In this document: positions 44,865 through 55,088 of the stretch, piece by piece
Layout of the letters: every line of letters starts with the position of its first letter
Position numbering within the stretch: position 1 is the stretch's first letter
Notes under the pieces: model-generated
What the model was told of the DNA's origin: nothing
Seen by the model: the letters and a program-made list of their open reading frames with translations, nothing else
The model's database searches: none
From: Bradyrhizobium australiense
GTDB lineage: Bacteria; Pseudomonadota; Alphaproteobacteria; Rhizobiales; Xanthobacteraceae
Direction of reading: 5' to 3'
NCBI RefSeq assembly: GCF_013114825.1
Contig: NZ_JAAVLX010000002.1
Span: 372,001 to 436,000, forward strand
Length of the DNA: 64,000 nucleotides
Made by a program: the position numbers and the translations under genes

Positions 44865-46109
44865 ATGCCGACAAACGTAGCGACCGAGCGCAGGCACATC
44901 TTGAGACGTTTCGCTGTCGTCATCCTCGCGCTTGTCGCGGTGGGTTTGCTCCTTTGGCTGGTCAAGATCATGCTCGTTTCAGAGCAGACCGCGACCATGA
45001 TTACGGCTCCGGCGACGATCGGTGACATCGAAGAATCAGTGCTGGCCAGCGGCACGCTGAAACCTGTCAAGCTCGTCGCCGTCGGCGCACAGGTTTCCGG
45101 TCGCGTCACATCCTTGAAAGTATCTCTCGGACAGACGGTAAGGGCCGGAGATCTGATCGCGGAGATTGATTCCCTGACGCAGCAGAATTCGTTGCGGACG
45201 GCGGAAGCGACGCTGGCTTACACCCGCGCCCAGCGTCTCGAGAAGGAGGCGGCCCTTGTCTTGGCCGAGGCTACTCTCGCTCGCCAGCAACTTACCTGGG
45301 CGCAGAAGGCGTCGTCGCGCGCCGAATATGACTCCGCCGAAGCGACCGTGAAGACAACACGCGCGCAGCTGGCGCAGCTCGACGCCCAGATTGTGCAGGC
45401 AGAGGTCGGTATCGAGACCGCGCGCATCAATCTAGGCTACACTCGCATCACGGCTCCTATCGACGGCACCGTACTCTTAAGCGTGACTCAGGAAGGTCAG
45501 ACGGTGAATGCCGTTCAGTCGGCGCCCACCATCGTTATTCTTGGTCAGCTCGACACCATGATGGTGCGCGCGGAGATCTCCGAGGCGGACGTCGTCAAGG
45601 TCCATCCGGGTCAGCCGGTCTATTTCACGGTCCTCGGCGATCGGAAACATCGCCACTACGCAAGACTGGGTTCCATAGAGCCGGCGCCGGAATCCATCCG
45701 CAATGACAGCAGTTTCAGTGCAACCACCGCGACGACCGCCAACAGCAGTTCCTCGTCATCGTCCACATCCGCTGTCTACTACAACGGCATATTCACTATC
45801 CCGAACACGGACAGGAAACTGCGAACCTACATGACCGCGGAGGTCCATATCATTCTCGCCGAAGCACGCAAGGTTCTAACCATCCCGGCCGCCGCACTCG
45901 GCAACGCCGGGCCGGATGAAAGCAGTACGGTGCGCATCGCCGGGTCGGATGGCAGGATCACGACCCGCACGATTAAAATCGGCCTTAACAACAAGATCAC
46001 GGTCGAAGTGAAGGCCGGCCTAAAGGAGGGTGAGCACGTCGTGATCGGAGAAAGGAGCCGTGGTGCGTCCGAGGCGGCTGCGATTCCTTCGCCGCCCGGG
46101 GAACTCTAG
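44865..46109 (+). CDS. macA: MacA-like periplasmic adaptor
   Basis: The 414-aa product has an N-terminal membrane anchor (LRRFAVVILALVAVGLLLWLVKIM), then the adaptor fold. The barrel-sandwich (GTLKPVKLVAVGAQVSGRVTSLKVSLGQTVRAGDLIAEID) comes first, then the coiled coil (TLAYTRAQRLEKEAALVLAEATLARQQL to AEVGIETARINLGYTRITAPIDG), then the beta-barrel and membrane-proximal domains. A Ser/Thr-rich linker follows residue 290 (SSSSSSSTSAVYYNG), longer than usual. It pairs with the following MacB gene (2-base gap). MacAB exports macrolides, toxins or peptides with TolC-type channels; the nearby OprM-type gene could serve. Confidence 0.88.
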   Translation: MPTNVATERRHILRRFAVVILALVAVGLLLWLVKIMLVSEQTATMITAPATIGDIEESVLASGTLKPVKLVAVGAQVSGRVTSLKVSLGQTVRAGDLIAEIDSLTQQNSLRTAEATLAYTRAQRLEKEAALVLAEATLARQQLTWAQKASSRAEYDSAEATVKTTRAQLAQLDAQIVQAEVGIETARINLGYTRITAPIDGTVLLSVTQEGQTVNAVQSAPTIVILGQLDTMMVRAEISEADVVKVHPGQPVYFTVLGDRKHRHYARLGSIEPAPESIRNDSSFSATTATTANSSSSSSSTSAVYYNGIFTIPNTDRKLRTYMTAEVHIILAEARKVLTIPAAALGNAGPDESSTVRIAGSDGRITTRTIKIGLNNKITVEVKAGLKEGEHVVIGERSRGASEAAAIPSPPGEL

Positions 46110-46111
46110 CA

Positions 46112-48067
46112 ATGGCCCCTCTCATCGTCCTTGAGAATCTTTGCCGGCATTTCGTCGCTGGCGATGCCACCGTCGTTGCACTGCGGGAAGTCGGTCTCAC
46201 TATCGAAGCCGGTGAAATGGTCGCCATTGTAGGAGCATCGGGCTCCGGCAAATCGACGCTGATGAACATACTTGGCTGCATTGATCGACCAACCACCGGA
46301 AGCTACTGCATTTCAGGAAGGGAAACGGCCGCGCTGGACATTGATGAGTTGGCTACGCTGCGGCGCGAGCACTTCGGCTTCATTTTCCAGCGCTATAACC
46401 TGTTATCGGAACTGAACGCACTCGCCAACGTCGAGATGCCGGCTATCTATGCCGGACTGTCACCGAGCGATCGGGGCGCGAGAGCTGGTACCCTGCTTGC
46501 GCGGCTTGGCATGACCGACCGGATCAGCCACAGGCCGGGTCAGCTTTCGGGTGGACAACAACAGCGCGTCTCCATTGCTCGAGCGCTCATCAATGGTGCC
46601 AGAGTCCTTCTTGCAGATGAGCCGACCGGCGCGCTGGACAGCACCGCCGGCGAAGAGGTGTTGCGCATTCTCGACGAGCTGCACGCCGAGGGACGAACAG
46701 TCATCATCGTCACACACGATATGACGGTGGCCCGCCACGCGGAACGCATCATCGAACTCCATGATGGGGCCATCGTCTCCGACCGGCGGACGGAACGAGC
46801 CCGCCTTGCGCCGGCCGCGCGCAACCTCGCCGTAGAAGCAGGTCCGCCCCCAGCGCGGTGGCGGACGCAGATCGGTCGGCTCGGCGAGGCGTTACGTATG
46901 GCACTAGCGTCCATGAAAGCTCATCGACTGCGAACCGCCCTCACCATGCTCGGGATCATCATCGGCGTTGTTTCGGTGGTGTGCGTGGTAGCGCTCGGCG
47001 AAGGATCGCGTCGCCAAGTCCTCTCCAGTATCAGCAATCTTGGCACCAACACACTGGAAATCTTCCCCGGCAAGGATTTCGGCGACGTTCGTTCTGGCAA
47101 GATCAAAACCCTGGTGCTTGCGGATGCGCGAGCGCTCGCCCAGCAACCCTATGTCGCCGCGGTAACCCCAACCGTTTCGACAAACCGGACGCTCCGCTAC
47201 GGCTCTGTGGAAGCGAGCGCGCTGGTGAACGGCGTCAGCGAGCAGTATTTTGACGTGAAGGGCACCAAGCTTGCCGCGGGATTGTTCTTTGATGCCGGCA
47301 GTGTTCGCAGCCTGTCCCAGGACATCGTCATCGACGACAACACGCGCAAGGCGCTCTTCCCGGATTACGGAGGCAGCCCCCTCGGCCAGACCATTCTAGT
47401 CGGTAATGTGCCTTGCCGCATCGTTGGGATCATACGTCAGCAACAGAGCGGCTTCGGTTCGAATGCTAACCCGGCTGTCTATCTACCCTATACGACGGTC
47501 CAAGCGCGGTTCCTCGGCGATTCTTCGCTGCGAAGCATCTCGCTGCGCGTTGCCAACGAAACCGCGAGCGGCGCCGCCGAACTTGCTGCCGTCGATTTCC
47601 TCACACAGCGCCACGGAGCCAAGGACTTCTTTATTCTCAACACGGACGACATTCGCCGGACGATCACGAGTACCGCCCAGGTGCTGACCCTGCTGGTCGC
47701 TGCCATTGCCGTTATCTCGCTGATCGTCGGCGGTCTCGGAGTGATGAACATCATGCTTGTCTCAGTTTCCGAACGGATCGGTGAGATCGGGCTGCGCATG
47801 GCGGTCGGCGCTCGCCGTAGCGACATCCTGCAACAGTTCCTGATTGAAGCGGTTCTGGTGTGCCTGATTGGCGGCACGATCGGAATTCTTGCGGCGTTGG
47901 GGTTTGGCGCCATCTTCAACGCGCTCACCCCCGCCTTTCATCTGGTGTATTCCGCAAGCTCCATCGTTGCCGCGTTCGCTTTCTCGACAATAATCGGCAT
48001 CGTATTCGGATATCTACCGGCCAGGAACGCGTCACTTCTCGATCCAGTTGTGGCTCTATCGCGGTAA
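46112..48067 (+). CDS. macB: MacB-like ABC exporter (ATPase fused to permease)
   Basis: The 651-aa product has an N-terminal ABC ATPase with Walker A GASGSGKS, signature LSGGQQQR, Walker B VLLADEPTGALDS and H-loop VTHD. A MacB/FtsX-like membrane domain follows (MLGIIIGVVSVVCVVALGEG near residue 290, a large periplasmic domain, then three helices near the end). MacB is a mechanotransmission ABC pump that works with MacA. Stop at 48067; no more genes follow on the strand. All motifs are complete, so it is expected to be functional. Confidence 0.92.
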   Translation: MAPLIVLENLCRHFVAGDATVVALREVGLTIEAGEMVAIVGASGSGKSTLMNILGCIDRPTTGSYCISGRETAALDIDELATLRREHFGFIFQRYNLLSELNALANVEMPAIYAGLSPSDRGARAGTLLARLGMTDRISHRPGQLSGGQQQRVSIARALINGARVLLADEPTGALDSTAGEEVLRILDELHAEGRTVIIVTHDMTVARHAERIIELHDGAIVSDRRTERARLAPAARNLAVEAGPPPARWRTQIGRLGEALRMALASMKAHRLRTALTMLGIIIGVVSVVCVVALGEGSRRQVLSSISNLGTNTLEIFPGKDFGDVRSGKIKTLVLADARALAQQPYVAAVTPTVSTNRTLRYGSVEASALVNGVSEQYFDVKGTKLAAGLFFDAGSVRSLSQDIVIDDNTRKALFPDYGGSPLGQTILVGNVPCRIVGIIRQQQSGFGSNANPAVYLPYTTVQARFLGDSSLRSISLRVANETASGAAELAAVDFLTQRHGAKDFFILNTDDIRRTITSTAQVLTLLVAAIAVISLIVGGLGVMNIMLVSVSERIGEIGLRMAVGARRSDILQQFLIEAVLVCLIGGTIGILAALGFGAIFNALTPAFHLVYSASSIVAAFAFSTIIGIVFGYLPARNASLLDPVVALSR

Positions 48068-48286
48068 TGCCGGCCGATGAAGCTCCTGCTTCGTCTGAAT
48101 CCGCCTATCACGAGATCCGCATGGCAGAATTCGGCCCAATGGTGGCGTGCCGCGGATCGACGGTTCATGAAACTGCGCTGGATAGCTTCGTTCGCCGACG
48201 GCGTCGCTTGGAGCATTCTCACCAAAGCTTGACCGTCGGTCGATCCCTCGCACGCGAGGCCCGAGAACTGGACTTCAATAAATGGT

Positions 48287-50812
48287 CTAGAAAGACGTCC
48301 CGCCGCCGAACTTGAACTGCTGGACGATGTCGTACTTTCCTTTGGTCAGCGGAACCGCGTAGTCGAACCGAAGTGGACCGAACGGCGAAGCCCAAATCAA
48401 GCCGACGCCGACCGAGGAGCGTATTTGATTGCCGTCGTCATATTGCAGGCCGCATCTTGGGCAGGCCGGCGAATTGACTTCGCCCGTTGCGGCCCACGAT
48501 GTCGGACCTTTGTAGTCCCAGAGCGAGCCAGCGTCTGCGTAGATCGATCCCTTGAGTCCAACTTCCTTTGGTAAGAACCAGAATGGCATCTGCAATTCAG
48601 CCGAAGCACCCCAATACTTGGTGCCGCCCAAGGCGTCGCCGGTCGCCCCCAGATTGTAATAAGTGAGGTCTCGAGCACCTATGCCGTTAGATGCAAAACC
48701 TCTAACCAGGTTCGGACCCATTTGGAAATGGTCGAGCATTCGAACACCATCTCCACCGAAGCTATTCAGGATTCCGGCCTGACCGCGAATGAGACCGACA
48801 ATGTTGGCTACCAAAGGAGTATAATACTTCGCGTCGATGGACGTCTTGAGATATTTAACATCGCCCCCGACCCCTGCATAATCCTGTTTGAAATCGATCA
48901 GCAAGCCGTCGGTCGGGTTCTTGTTGTTATCAAGCGTGTTGTAGGCCAGGTTGTATCCGATGGCGGACGTCCAAACGGCGCCATTGCCCAGTTCTTTTCG
49001 AACCGGCAGCGCGGACTCACCATCCGAATAGCAGCCGTATCCATAATAAGAAGAAGAACTGGAATTGGTCGGATCGACGCCGCCTAACACGCTACTGATA
49101 TATGCAGGCGTCGGATTGAAGGCGAGCAGTGAATTTGACGTGTTGTTGTTGCAGTTGTTGTAAGCGTCCGTCAGCGTGATCTGTTGCTGATAGATCGAAT
49201 ACCGAAGCTGCAACGAAAGATCTTCGCGCAGAGTAAAACCCAACCTCGGTGAAAAGCCGATAGTCTTGGTCCCGTAAGTAGTGGTGCTGGTCGCGAGCTG
49301 CTCCTTATAGAAAGCATCCAATCCCAGTGCGACGCGATAATCCAGCAGATACGGCTCGACATACGAGAGCGTAAGTCCCCTCGAATACTGACCGTATGTC
49401 ACCGCGGCCTTCGCATACAAGCCGCGGCCAAGGAAGTTTCGCTCGGAAATGCTGACTTCGGCCAATGCACCGTCGCTCGTCGAATACCCGCCCGAGACCG
49501 AGAAGTCTCCGGTCGACTTCTCTTCCAGATTGACGACGAGGATGACCCTGTCGCTCGATGATCCGGGCTCCGCCGTAATCTTTACGGACTTGAAGAAATC
49601 CAGATTATTCAACCGCCGTTCCGCGCGATCAACCAGCGCGCGGTTGTAGGCATCGCCCTCGGTCAAATCGAACTCGCGGCGTATGACATAGTCGCGGGTG
49701 CGGTGATTGCCGCGGATATCGATGCGTTCGACATAGTTCCGCGGTCCCTCCTGCACCGTGAAGACGATTGACACGGTGTTGGTCTCAAAATTGCGATCGC
49801 CGCGAGGGCGAACCATGGCAAACGCATAGCCTCGGCGGGAGGTCTCGATCTGCATCTCCTCGACAGACTTTTCCAGTGCTTCGGCGTTGTAGAGTGAACC
49901 GACATTGATGCGCGATAATTTACGCAGAGAATTTCCATCAAGCGTAGCGATGCCGGACTGGAACTCGACTGAGGCAACGCGATACTGCTGGCCTTCCTCG
50001 ATCTTGAAAGTAATGAGAAACCCCTTCTTCTCGGGATCGTATTCGGTTAATGCCGCCACCACGTGCACATCGGCATAGCCGTTTTTCAGATAAAACCGGC
50101 GAATCAGGTCGCGGTCGGCTTCGATGCGGTCGGGATCGTAGAGGTCGTTACCGCCGAGAAAGCTCAACAAATTCGATTCACGGGTCTTGATGACGTCTCG
50201 CAGCCTATAGGACGAGTATGCGTTGTTACCGATGAATTCGATCGACTTGACGCCGGTTTTCGAACCTTCGGTGATGGTGAATATCAGATTGACACGGTTG
50301 TTGGGCTGCTCGATGACTTCAGGATTAACGCGCACGTCATACCGCCCCGACCGCCGATAGATTTCGGCGATACGCTGGGCGTCGGATTGCACCATCGGAC
50401 GCGACAGCGTGCCGCGCGGCTTGGACTGTATTTCCGCCGAAAGCTGGTCGTCTTTGACCTTCTTATTACCCTCGAAGGCAATGCGACCGATCACCGGGTT
50501 CTCGACCACGGTCACTACGAACCGGCTACCCGCTTGGTTGATTTTCACATCCTGGAACAGGCCGGTCTCGACCAGCGCCTTCAGGCCGTCGTCGATTTCC
50601 GCCTGGTTCAGACGCCCGTCCGGACGCGGCTTGAAATAGGAGCGGATGGTCTCGGCCTCGACGCGCCGGTTTCCCTCGACGGCAATTGAAACCTGGGCCT
50701 GAGAGAAGGCCGGCCAAGACACAAGAACGGCCGCCAACGTGGTGGCAACCGACACGGAAAACACGATCGGGGCGGCGAGCGCGCCTCCCCGCATAGATAC
50801 CCCCAGCTTCAT
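48287..50812 (-). CDS. BamA-like outer-membrane assembly factor (Omp85 family)
   Basis: The 841-aa product has a signal peptide (end near AFSQAQ), five POTRA repeats (VSIAVEGNRRVEAETIRSYF, GRIAFEGNKKVKDDQLSAEI, VKSIEFIGNNAYSSYRLRDVI, RVASVEFQ, and YVERIDIRGNHRTRDYVIRREF) and a beta-barrel with the conserved lid-loop motif (LVRGFASNGIGARDL). It ends in GGGTSF, a Phe-terminated sorting signal. The core chromosomal bamA normally lies with rseP, skp and lpxD; here it stands beside an ABC exporter and stress genes, so it is probably a second copy. A Ser/Tyr/Gly-rich barrel loop (about residue 590) is unusual. Confidence 0.9.
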   Translation of the reverse strand: MKLGVSMRGGALAAPIVFSVSVATTLAAVLVSWPAFSQAQVSIAVEGNRRVEAETIRSYFKPRPDGRLNQAEIDDGLKALVETGLFQDVKINQAGSRFVVTVVENPVIGRIAFEGNKKVKDDQLSAEIQSKPRGTLSRPMVQSDAQRIAEIYRRSGRYDVRVNPEVIEQPNNRVNLIFTITEGSKTGVKSIEFIGNNAYSSYRLRDVIKTRESNLLSFLGGNDLYDPDRIEADRDLIRRFYLKNGYADVHVVAALTEYDPEKKGFLITFKIEEGQQYRVASVEFQSGIATLDGNSLRKLSRINVGSLYNAEALEKSVEEMQIETSRRGYAFAMVRPRGDRNFETNTVSIVFTVQEGPRNYVERIDIRGNHRTRDYVIRREFDLTEGDAYNRALVDRAERRLNNLDFFKSVKITAEPGSSSDRVILVVNLEEKSTGDFSVSGGYSTSDGALAEVSISERNFLGRGLYAKAAVTYGQYSRGLTLSYVEPYLLDYRVALGLDAFYKEQLATSTTTYGTKTIGFSPRLGFTLREDLSLQLRYSIYQQQITLTDAYNNCNNNTSNSLLAFNPTPAYISSVLGGVDPTNSSSSSYYGYGCYSDGESALPVRKELGNGAVWTSAIGYNLAYNTLDNNKNPTDGLLIDFKQDYAGVGGDVKYLKTSIDAKYYTPLVANIVGLIRGQAGILNSFGGDGVRMLDHFQMGPNLVRGFASNGIGARDLTYYNLGATGDALGGTKYWGASAELQMPFWFLPKEVGLKGSIYADAGSLWDYKGPTSWAATGEVNSPACPRCGLQYDDGNQIRSSVGVGLIWASPFGPLRFDYAVPLTKGKYDIVQQFKFGGGTSF

Positions 50813-51247
50813 GTAGTCTGTTCCTCGTCGATCCGATGAAGGACCGTAGGGCTCAGATGTGGCTGAGAAATCTCCGAATTATTTCCGACTATTCTGAAAT
50901 GTTGCTGGATCGGAAATGAGGTTTCCGAAGCGCTCGTTTTGTTGTTCGCCATCCCTGTCCTGGATACAGAGCGGGACTCAGGCAATGCCTTGGCGGCTCG
51001 GCTTCTAACGTCGCTAATTCCACAATCCGTCGATTGACTTCCTCAGAGATCGACGTGCGAGAAGATAGCGTTCGCATCTGCAAACCGGTTCTTCAACTGC
51101 GGTTCAGCCGATGTCGCACCGTGCAGTCGGCTCGCACATTCTCGGAAATACTCGGCAACAGTTAAGCACTTTACTTCCAATGGACCTGCGAAGCATGTGG
51201 CCGCGACGCTGCTCGCTGAAAGCGGCACTTTCGCCAGGAAACCCGCG
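50813..51247. other. intergenic region upstream of bamA paralogue
   Basis: Contains the promoter side of the BamA-like gene (minus) and the leader of the small exported protein gene (plus). No recognisable gene or operator. Confidence 0.3.
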
Positions 51248-51619
51248 ATGAAAATGAAGTTCATTTCGACGACAGGGATCGTGACGTTCCTTGCTGTCGC
51301 AGCATTCATGGTCGAACCGCTTCCAGTCCATGCGGCACCCAAGAAAAAATTCGATGACCGTAATAGCGCCTTCTACTATGGCCCCAATGGACCAAACAGA
51401 TCCTATCAGGCGGGACCGCATACCCGCGTTTATGTTACGACGCGATCGTGGCTGGATGCAGGCACCGAAGTCCTGCCAGGAGACCGCAAATTTTCCGATT
51501 ATGCATTTCCGCCGGGATATTCGTTCGGGCGCGAGAACCGGGACCGCCCAATTGATCGGCAGCCATTGAATCCGGCTTCGGACTTTGGTGGAATTCAGCA
51601 GGTGTTTCCCTTGTACTGA
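51248..51619 (+). CDS. small exported protein, 123 aa
   Basis: The product has a signal peptide (MKMKFISTTGIVTFLAVAAF, cleavage near VHAAPKKK) and a mature part of about 95 residues rich in Tyr, Gly and Asn (AFYYGPNGPNRSYQAGPHT, PGDRKFSDYAFPPGYSFG). It has no Cys. It resembles small periplasmic proteins of rhizobia with a conserved YVTTRSWLDAGTEVLPGDRK core. The ATG at 51248 follows AGGAAACC. The function is unknown; the neighbouring LTXXQ gene suggests envelope stress. Confidence 0.65.
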   Translation: MKMKFISTTGIVTFLAVAAFMVEPLPVHAAPKKKFDDRNSAFYYGPNGPNRSYQAGPHTRVYVTTRSWLDAGTEVLPGDRKFSDYAFPPGYSFGRENRDRPIDRQPLNPASDFGGIQQVFPLY

Positions 51620-51757
51620 TCGGGTCCAGCGCGAGCTTCGCCCACAGCATGACATTACAGCCTCGACAAATAACCCCATTCTCAAATTTCAACAAAGCGG
51701 ACAAAAAGCAGCAACGTATTTGCTTCAGGCTCGTCACTTGACAGCAGGAGAAGCGGC

Positions 51758-52480
51758 ATGCTGAAGCAAGCAAAGACGAGAAATTACGCGTGCTTGGGAA
51801 CACAATTGGTCGGCGGCGTAATTGCCTCGCTTATCGTTTTCCAGGTCGTCGCAGCAACGCCGATCCCGAATGATCTCCTTCGAGTTCAGGACGATCCGAT
51901 AACCATCCGGAAAGCGTCGGATGCTGATGTTGCTGCGGCCGACGTTGGAAAGGCCTCGTTGGCACTTTCAGGCCAATCGTCGGGGCCATCACGTAAGAGC
52001 GGAAAGCTCTGGACGGCCCAATTCTTCAACCAGCCGGACTTTCCAGACGGTCCACCTTTCGGAATGATTGATCACCTCGGTCCGCCTTCAGCGGGCCCGG
52101 GACCGGGACCTGCTGAAGGAATGCCGTCCAAGTTTGGTCCTCGAACGGCCTGCCTTGAGGCTATCAACTGGCAGATGGGCGCCTACGGCTACAGAAAAAG
52201 CAAGCTTCTGCTTACCGACGACCAGAAGCCGGCCTGGAAGGCCGTCGAAGACGCGGTGGATGCTTTCACTCAAAACATGCGCGCCATATGCGGCACCTTG
52301 CCCAACCACTACGTCGGAAGCCCGGGCATTGTCGAACGGTCCGATTTTCTCGAGCGGCAGCTATCCGCTCGACTGGATTTTCTGCGAGCTCTCAAGGCGC
52401 CGCTGGAGCATCTTCTCGGGCAACTGACGCCTGATCAGCGAGCGTCCTTCGATGCACCACCTCCATTTCCACCGTTCTAG
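51758..52480 (+). CDS. LTXXQ-motif periplasmic protein (Spy/CpxP-like)
   Basis: The 240-aa product has an N-terminal membrane or signal segment (LVGGVIASLIVFQVVAATP) and a helical domain with two LTXXQ-type motifs, LLTDDQKPAW and QLTPDQRASF. The LTXXQ family includes Spy and CpxP, periplasmic chaperones that restrain the Cpx sensor. Here the domain includes a pair of Cys (RTACLEAIN and MRAICGTLPNHY). AGGAGAAG precedes the start. Immediately downstream lies a two-component system, consistent with a sensor-associated periplasmic partner. Confidence 0.82.
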   Translation: MLKQAKTRNYACLGTQLVGGVIASLIVFQVVAATPIPNDLLRVQDDPITIRKASDADVAAADVGKASLALSGQSSGPSRKSGKLWTAQFFNQPDFPDGPPFGMIDHLGPPSAGPGPGPAEGMPSKFGPRTACLEAINWQMGAYGYRKSKLLLTDDQKPAWKAVEDAVDAFTQNMRAICGTLPNHYVGSPGIVERSDFLERQLSARLDFLRALKAPLEHLLGQLTPDQRASFDAPPPFPPF

Positions 52481-52710
52481 ACCTCGTTAGCCGGCAGGTT
52501 TTCGCCGCAGCGTGTCCGTGCCTGCCGTGCTTGATTCCAGCTGTGAGGGCCGCGCTTCCACGGAATACCTGACTTTGTTTCCCAGTGTTTCCAGGCCATG
52601 CATTAGCCCTTTCTGCATCATGCATTGGCCTCATCGTTGGGTTTAGCTGCCGAGTGAACCTCTGCAAACTTCGCTATCGCAATCAGACCCAAAGCCACGG
52701 TTGATGTCTC

Positions 52711-53436
52711 ATGACTCCTAAACGAGAGCCGCACATTCTTGTGGTCGACGACGATCTGGAAATTCGCAATCTGCTCGGAAAGTATCTTGCAAGTCAGGAC
52801 TTCCGTGTCTCCCTCGCTTCAGATCTGAAAAGTTTCAGGAAGGCAATCGCTTCAAGCACTATCTCCCTTGCGGTTCTGGACGTGATGCTCCCCGACGGCT
52901 CCGGGCTAGACATTTGCCGCGACTTGCGCGCGCAAAATTCGACACTCCCGATAATTCTCCTCACTGCGCGGACAGAGGACATTGATCGCATCATAGGTCT
53001 CGAGTTCGGAGCGGACGATTATCTCGGAAAGCCATTCAATCCGCGGGAATTGGTTGCGCGTATCCGGGCCGTGTTGCGGCGGCAACAAGAAGTTGCGGCC
53101 TCCCCGAAGCAGAACAAGACATACCGATTTGCCGGCTTCGAAATCGAGACCGTCCGACGTCGGATCGTCAACGGCAGGCAGGAAGAGGTCGATCTCACCG
53201 GCGCCGAGTTCGACCTGCTACACGCACTGATCTCTCGTCCCGGAAGGCTATTGTCTCGGGAACAGTTGCTCGACCTTACGGGTGGGCGGAATTCGGACCC
53301 GTTCGACCGCTCGATCGACGTCCTCATGAGCCGCATCCGCCGAAAACTGCGAGACAACGGCAGCGATGACGTAATCAAGACCGTACGCAATGGTGGCTAT
53401 CAGTTCAGCGCACCGGTCGAGATCCTCGGAGTTTAA
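52711..53436 (+). CDS. OmpR-family response regulator 1
   Basis: The 241-aa regulator has a receiver domain (VVDDDLEIRNLLGKYL, phospho-acceptor Asp57 in LAVLDVMLPDG, Lys in GADDYLGKPF) and a C-terminal winged helix (TGAEFDLLHALISRPGRLLSREQLLDLTGG, then SIDVLMSRIRRKL). The gene ends 2 bases before the histidine kinase start. It is a paralogue of the response regulator at 56205-56939 (shared NPRELVARIRAVLRRQ-type linker). The pair may respond to envelope signals sensed with the upstream LTXXQ protein. Confidence 0.93.
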   Translation: MTPKREPHILVVDDDLEIRNLLGKYLASQDFRVSLASDLKSFRKAIASSTISLAVLDVMLPDGSGLDICRDLRAQNSTLPIILLTARTEDIDRIIGLEFGADDYLGKPFNPRELVARIRAVLRRQQEVAASPKQNKTYRFAGFEIETVRRRIVNGRQEEVDLTGAEFDLLHALISRPGRLLSREQLLDLTGGRNSDPFDRSIDVLMSRIRRKLRDNGSDDVIKTVRNGGYQFSAPVEILGV

Positions 53437-53438
53437 TC

Positions 53439-54728
53439 GTGAACACTCTGAGGATACGGATTGCGCTCTTGCTCGTAATCTCCATCGTAGCAGTCGTCGG
53501 GCTTGCGACCTCGGCCAGCATCCTTATCCTCGGTCCGCGAGGACCGGATAAATTCGCCGAAGCAACGGCGATGCAAATCACAACGCTGCTTCGGCTTTTC
53601 GAGAACCATGAGCCCAGCGGTTCGCTTCCGATGGCACTCGACAGTGCGCCGACCGATGGCGCACCTCGCGAATTCTCCACGCGTATGCTCCAGAGAGCCC
53701 TTCGCGAGGCCGGCGCACAGAATCGGCTCACCGTAACCAAACCCCACGGCGGCGATCTGGCGGTCGTATCCGTCGAATTGCCGGGGCGCGGCTGGTTCGC
53801 CATCCCTGTGCTCGACGAACCGCGCTCGATCGGGCCATGGTTCGCGCTGGCCAGCTGGATAAGCCTCATCAGCGCCGGAGCTGTCGCGATTGCGCTCGCC
53901 ATCGCGCACAGGGTGGCCCGCCCGCTCGCGCTGCTGGAGAAAGTGGCGAGTACGATTTCGCAAAACGGACAGATGATCGTCCTCCCCGAAATCGGACCTG
54001 CCGAAGTGAAAGCCACGGCACGCGCGCTAAACCGCCTCACCGCGAGCCTGAAGGTCGCGATGGAAAGCCGCATGCGATTGGTTGCGGCGGCAGGTCACGA
54101 CCTGAGAACGCCTATCACTCGGATGCGGCTTCGTGCCGAATTCCTGCCAGACCACGAGCAGAACGCATGGCTTCGTGACTTGGACGAACTGCGCCGGATT
54201 GCGGACAGCTCGATCCAACTGGTTTATGAAGAAGTAGAAGGAAAACGCGGCGAGTCGGTACGCCTCGATAGTCTCGTTGGAACCGTCATCGACGAATTGA
54301 CTGCAGCCGGCCTTAGCATCGAACTTCTCGCCTCCAGCCCGGTACTGATACGAGCTGCACCTCTCGCCATCACTCGTGTACTCAGAAACCTCATCACCAA
54401 CGCTGCGACCCACGGCAACAGTTGCGCAGTTTTGATCGAAGCGCAGCCGCAGCGAGCGATCGTCGTAATCGAGGATTGCGGGCCAGGCATTCCAGCCGCG
54501 GTCATCGACCAGGTCTTCGAGCCTTTCTTTCGTATTGATCCGGCGCGACAGCAACCGATTCCAGGCGCGGGCCTCGGCCTTGCTATCGCCAAGGAAATTG
54601 TCGGGCGGCACGATGGTGAGATTATCCTAACGAACAGGATCGCCGGTGGACTGCGACAGGAAATCAGATTTCCGCGATACATTGAACGCCAAACAGACGC
54701 CAGGCGGATTCCGGCACTTACCGCCTAA
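53439..54728 (+). CDS. EnvZ-like sensor histidine kinase 1
   Basis: The 429-aa membrane kinase has two N-terminal transmembrane helices (about residues 8-30 and 137-158) flanking a periplasmic segment of about 105 residues, a HAMP region, a His-containing dimerisation helix (AAAGHDLRTPITRMRLRAEF, His220), and an ATPase domain with N-box (ITRVLRNLITNAATHGN), D-box (IEDCGPGIPA) and G-box (GAGLGLAIAKEI). GTG start. It phosphorylates its partner at 52711-53436. The sensed signal is unknown. Confidence 0.93.
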   Translation: MNTLRIRIALLLVISIVAVVGLATSASILILGPRGPDKFAEATAMQITTLLRLFENHEPSGSLPMALDSAPTDGAPREFSTRMLQRALREAGAQNRLTVTKPHGGDLAVVSVELPGRGWFAIPVLDEPRSIGPWFALASWISLISAGAVAIALAIAHRVARPLALLEKVASTISQNGQMIVLPEIGPAEVKATARALNRLTASLKVAMESRMRLVAAAGHDLRTPITRMRLRAEFLPDHEQNAWLRDLDELRRIADSSIQLVYEEVEGKRGESVRLDSLVGTVIDELTAAGLSIELLASSPVLIRAAPLAITRVLRNLITNAATHGNSCAVLIEAQPQRAIVVIEDCGPGIPAAVIDQVFEPFFRIDPARQQPIPGAGLGLAIAKEIVGRHDGEIILTNRIAGGLRQEIRFPRYIERQTDARRIPALTA

Positions 54729-55088
54729 CTTAGTAGGTGCGTGTCGGTAAAGTGCTCCCATTTCTAGCTTAAGTGTTCGTTTTCCATCTTCGCGACTCCG
54801 CTACCAGTGTCAATTTACTTTCCGACACCTCGACACTTTTCGGACGACGTCCTATTCCTAGGCTTTTTGGCTTCCCAAGCTAATTTGCCGTTACAGCGCG
54901 ATTTTCGCGCCTATGGCGAATACGCCAAAACATTTCCAAATATTGCCAAGAGGACTTAAGCAATATCCAGAAAGGGATCTCTTCCGCGCCGTTCTCGTAA
55001 CGCCGGCTCCTTTGGGGCACACTGTTGCCAGACTCATTCATCGACCTGCCCACCCTTTCGGTTAAGTCAGCTGGGAGAGTCGAACAAA
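54729..55088. other. intergenic region before the NYN gene
   Basis: AT-richer spacer of 360 bases without recognisable coding content. Promoter elements for the NYN gene must lie here. Confidence 0.3.
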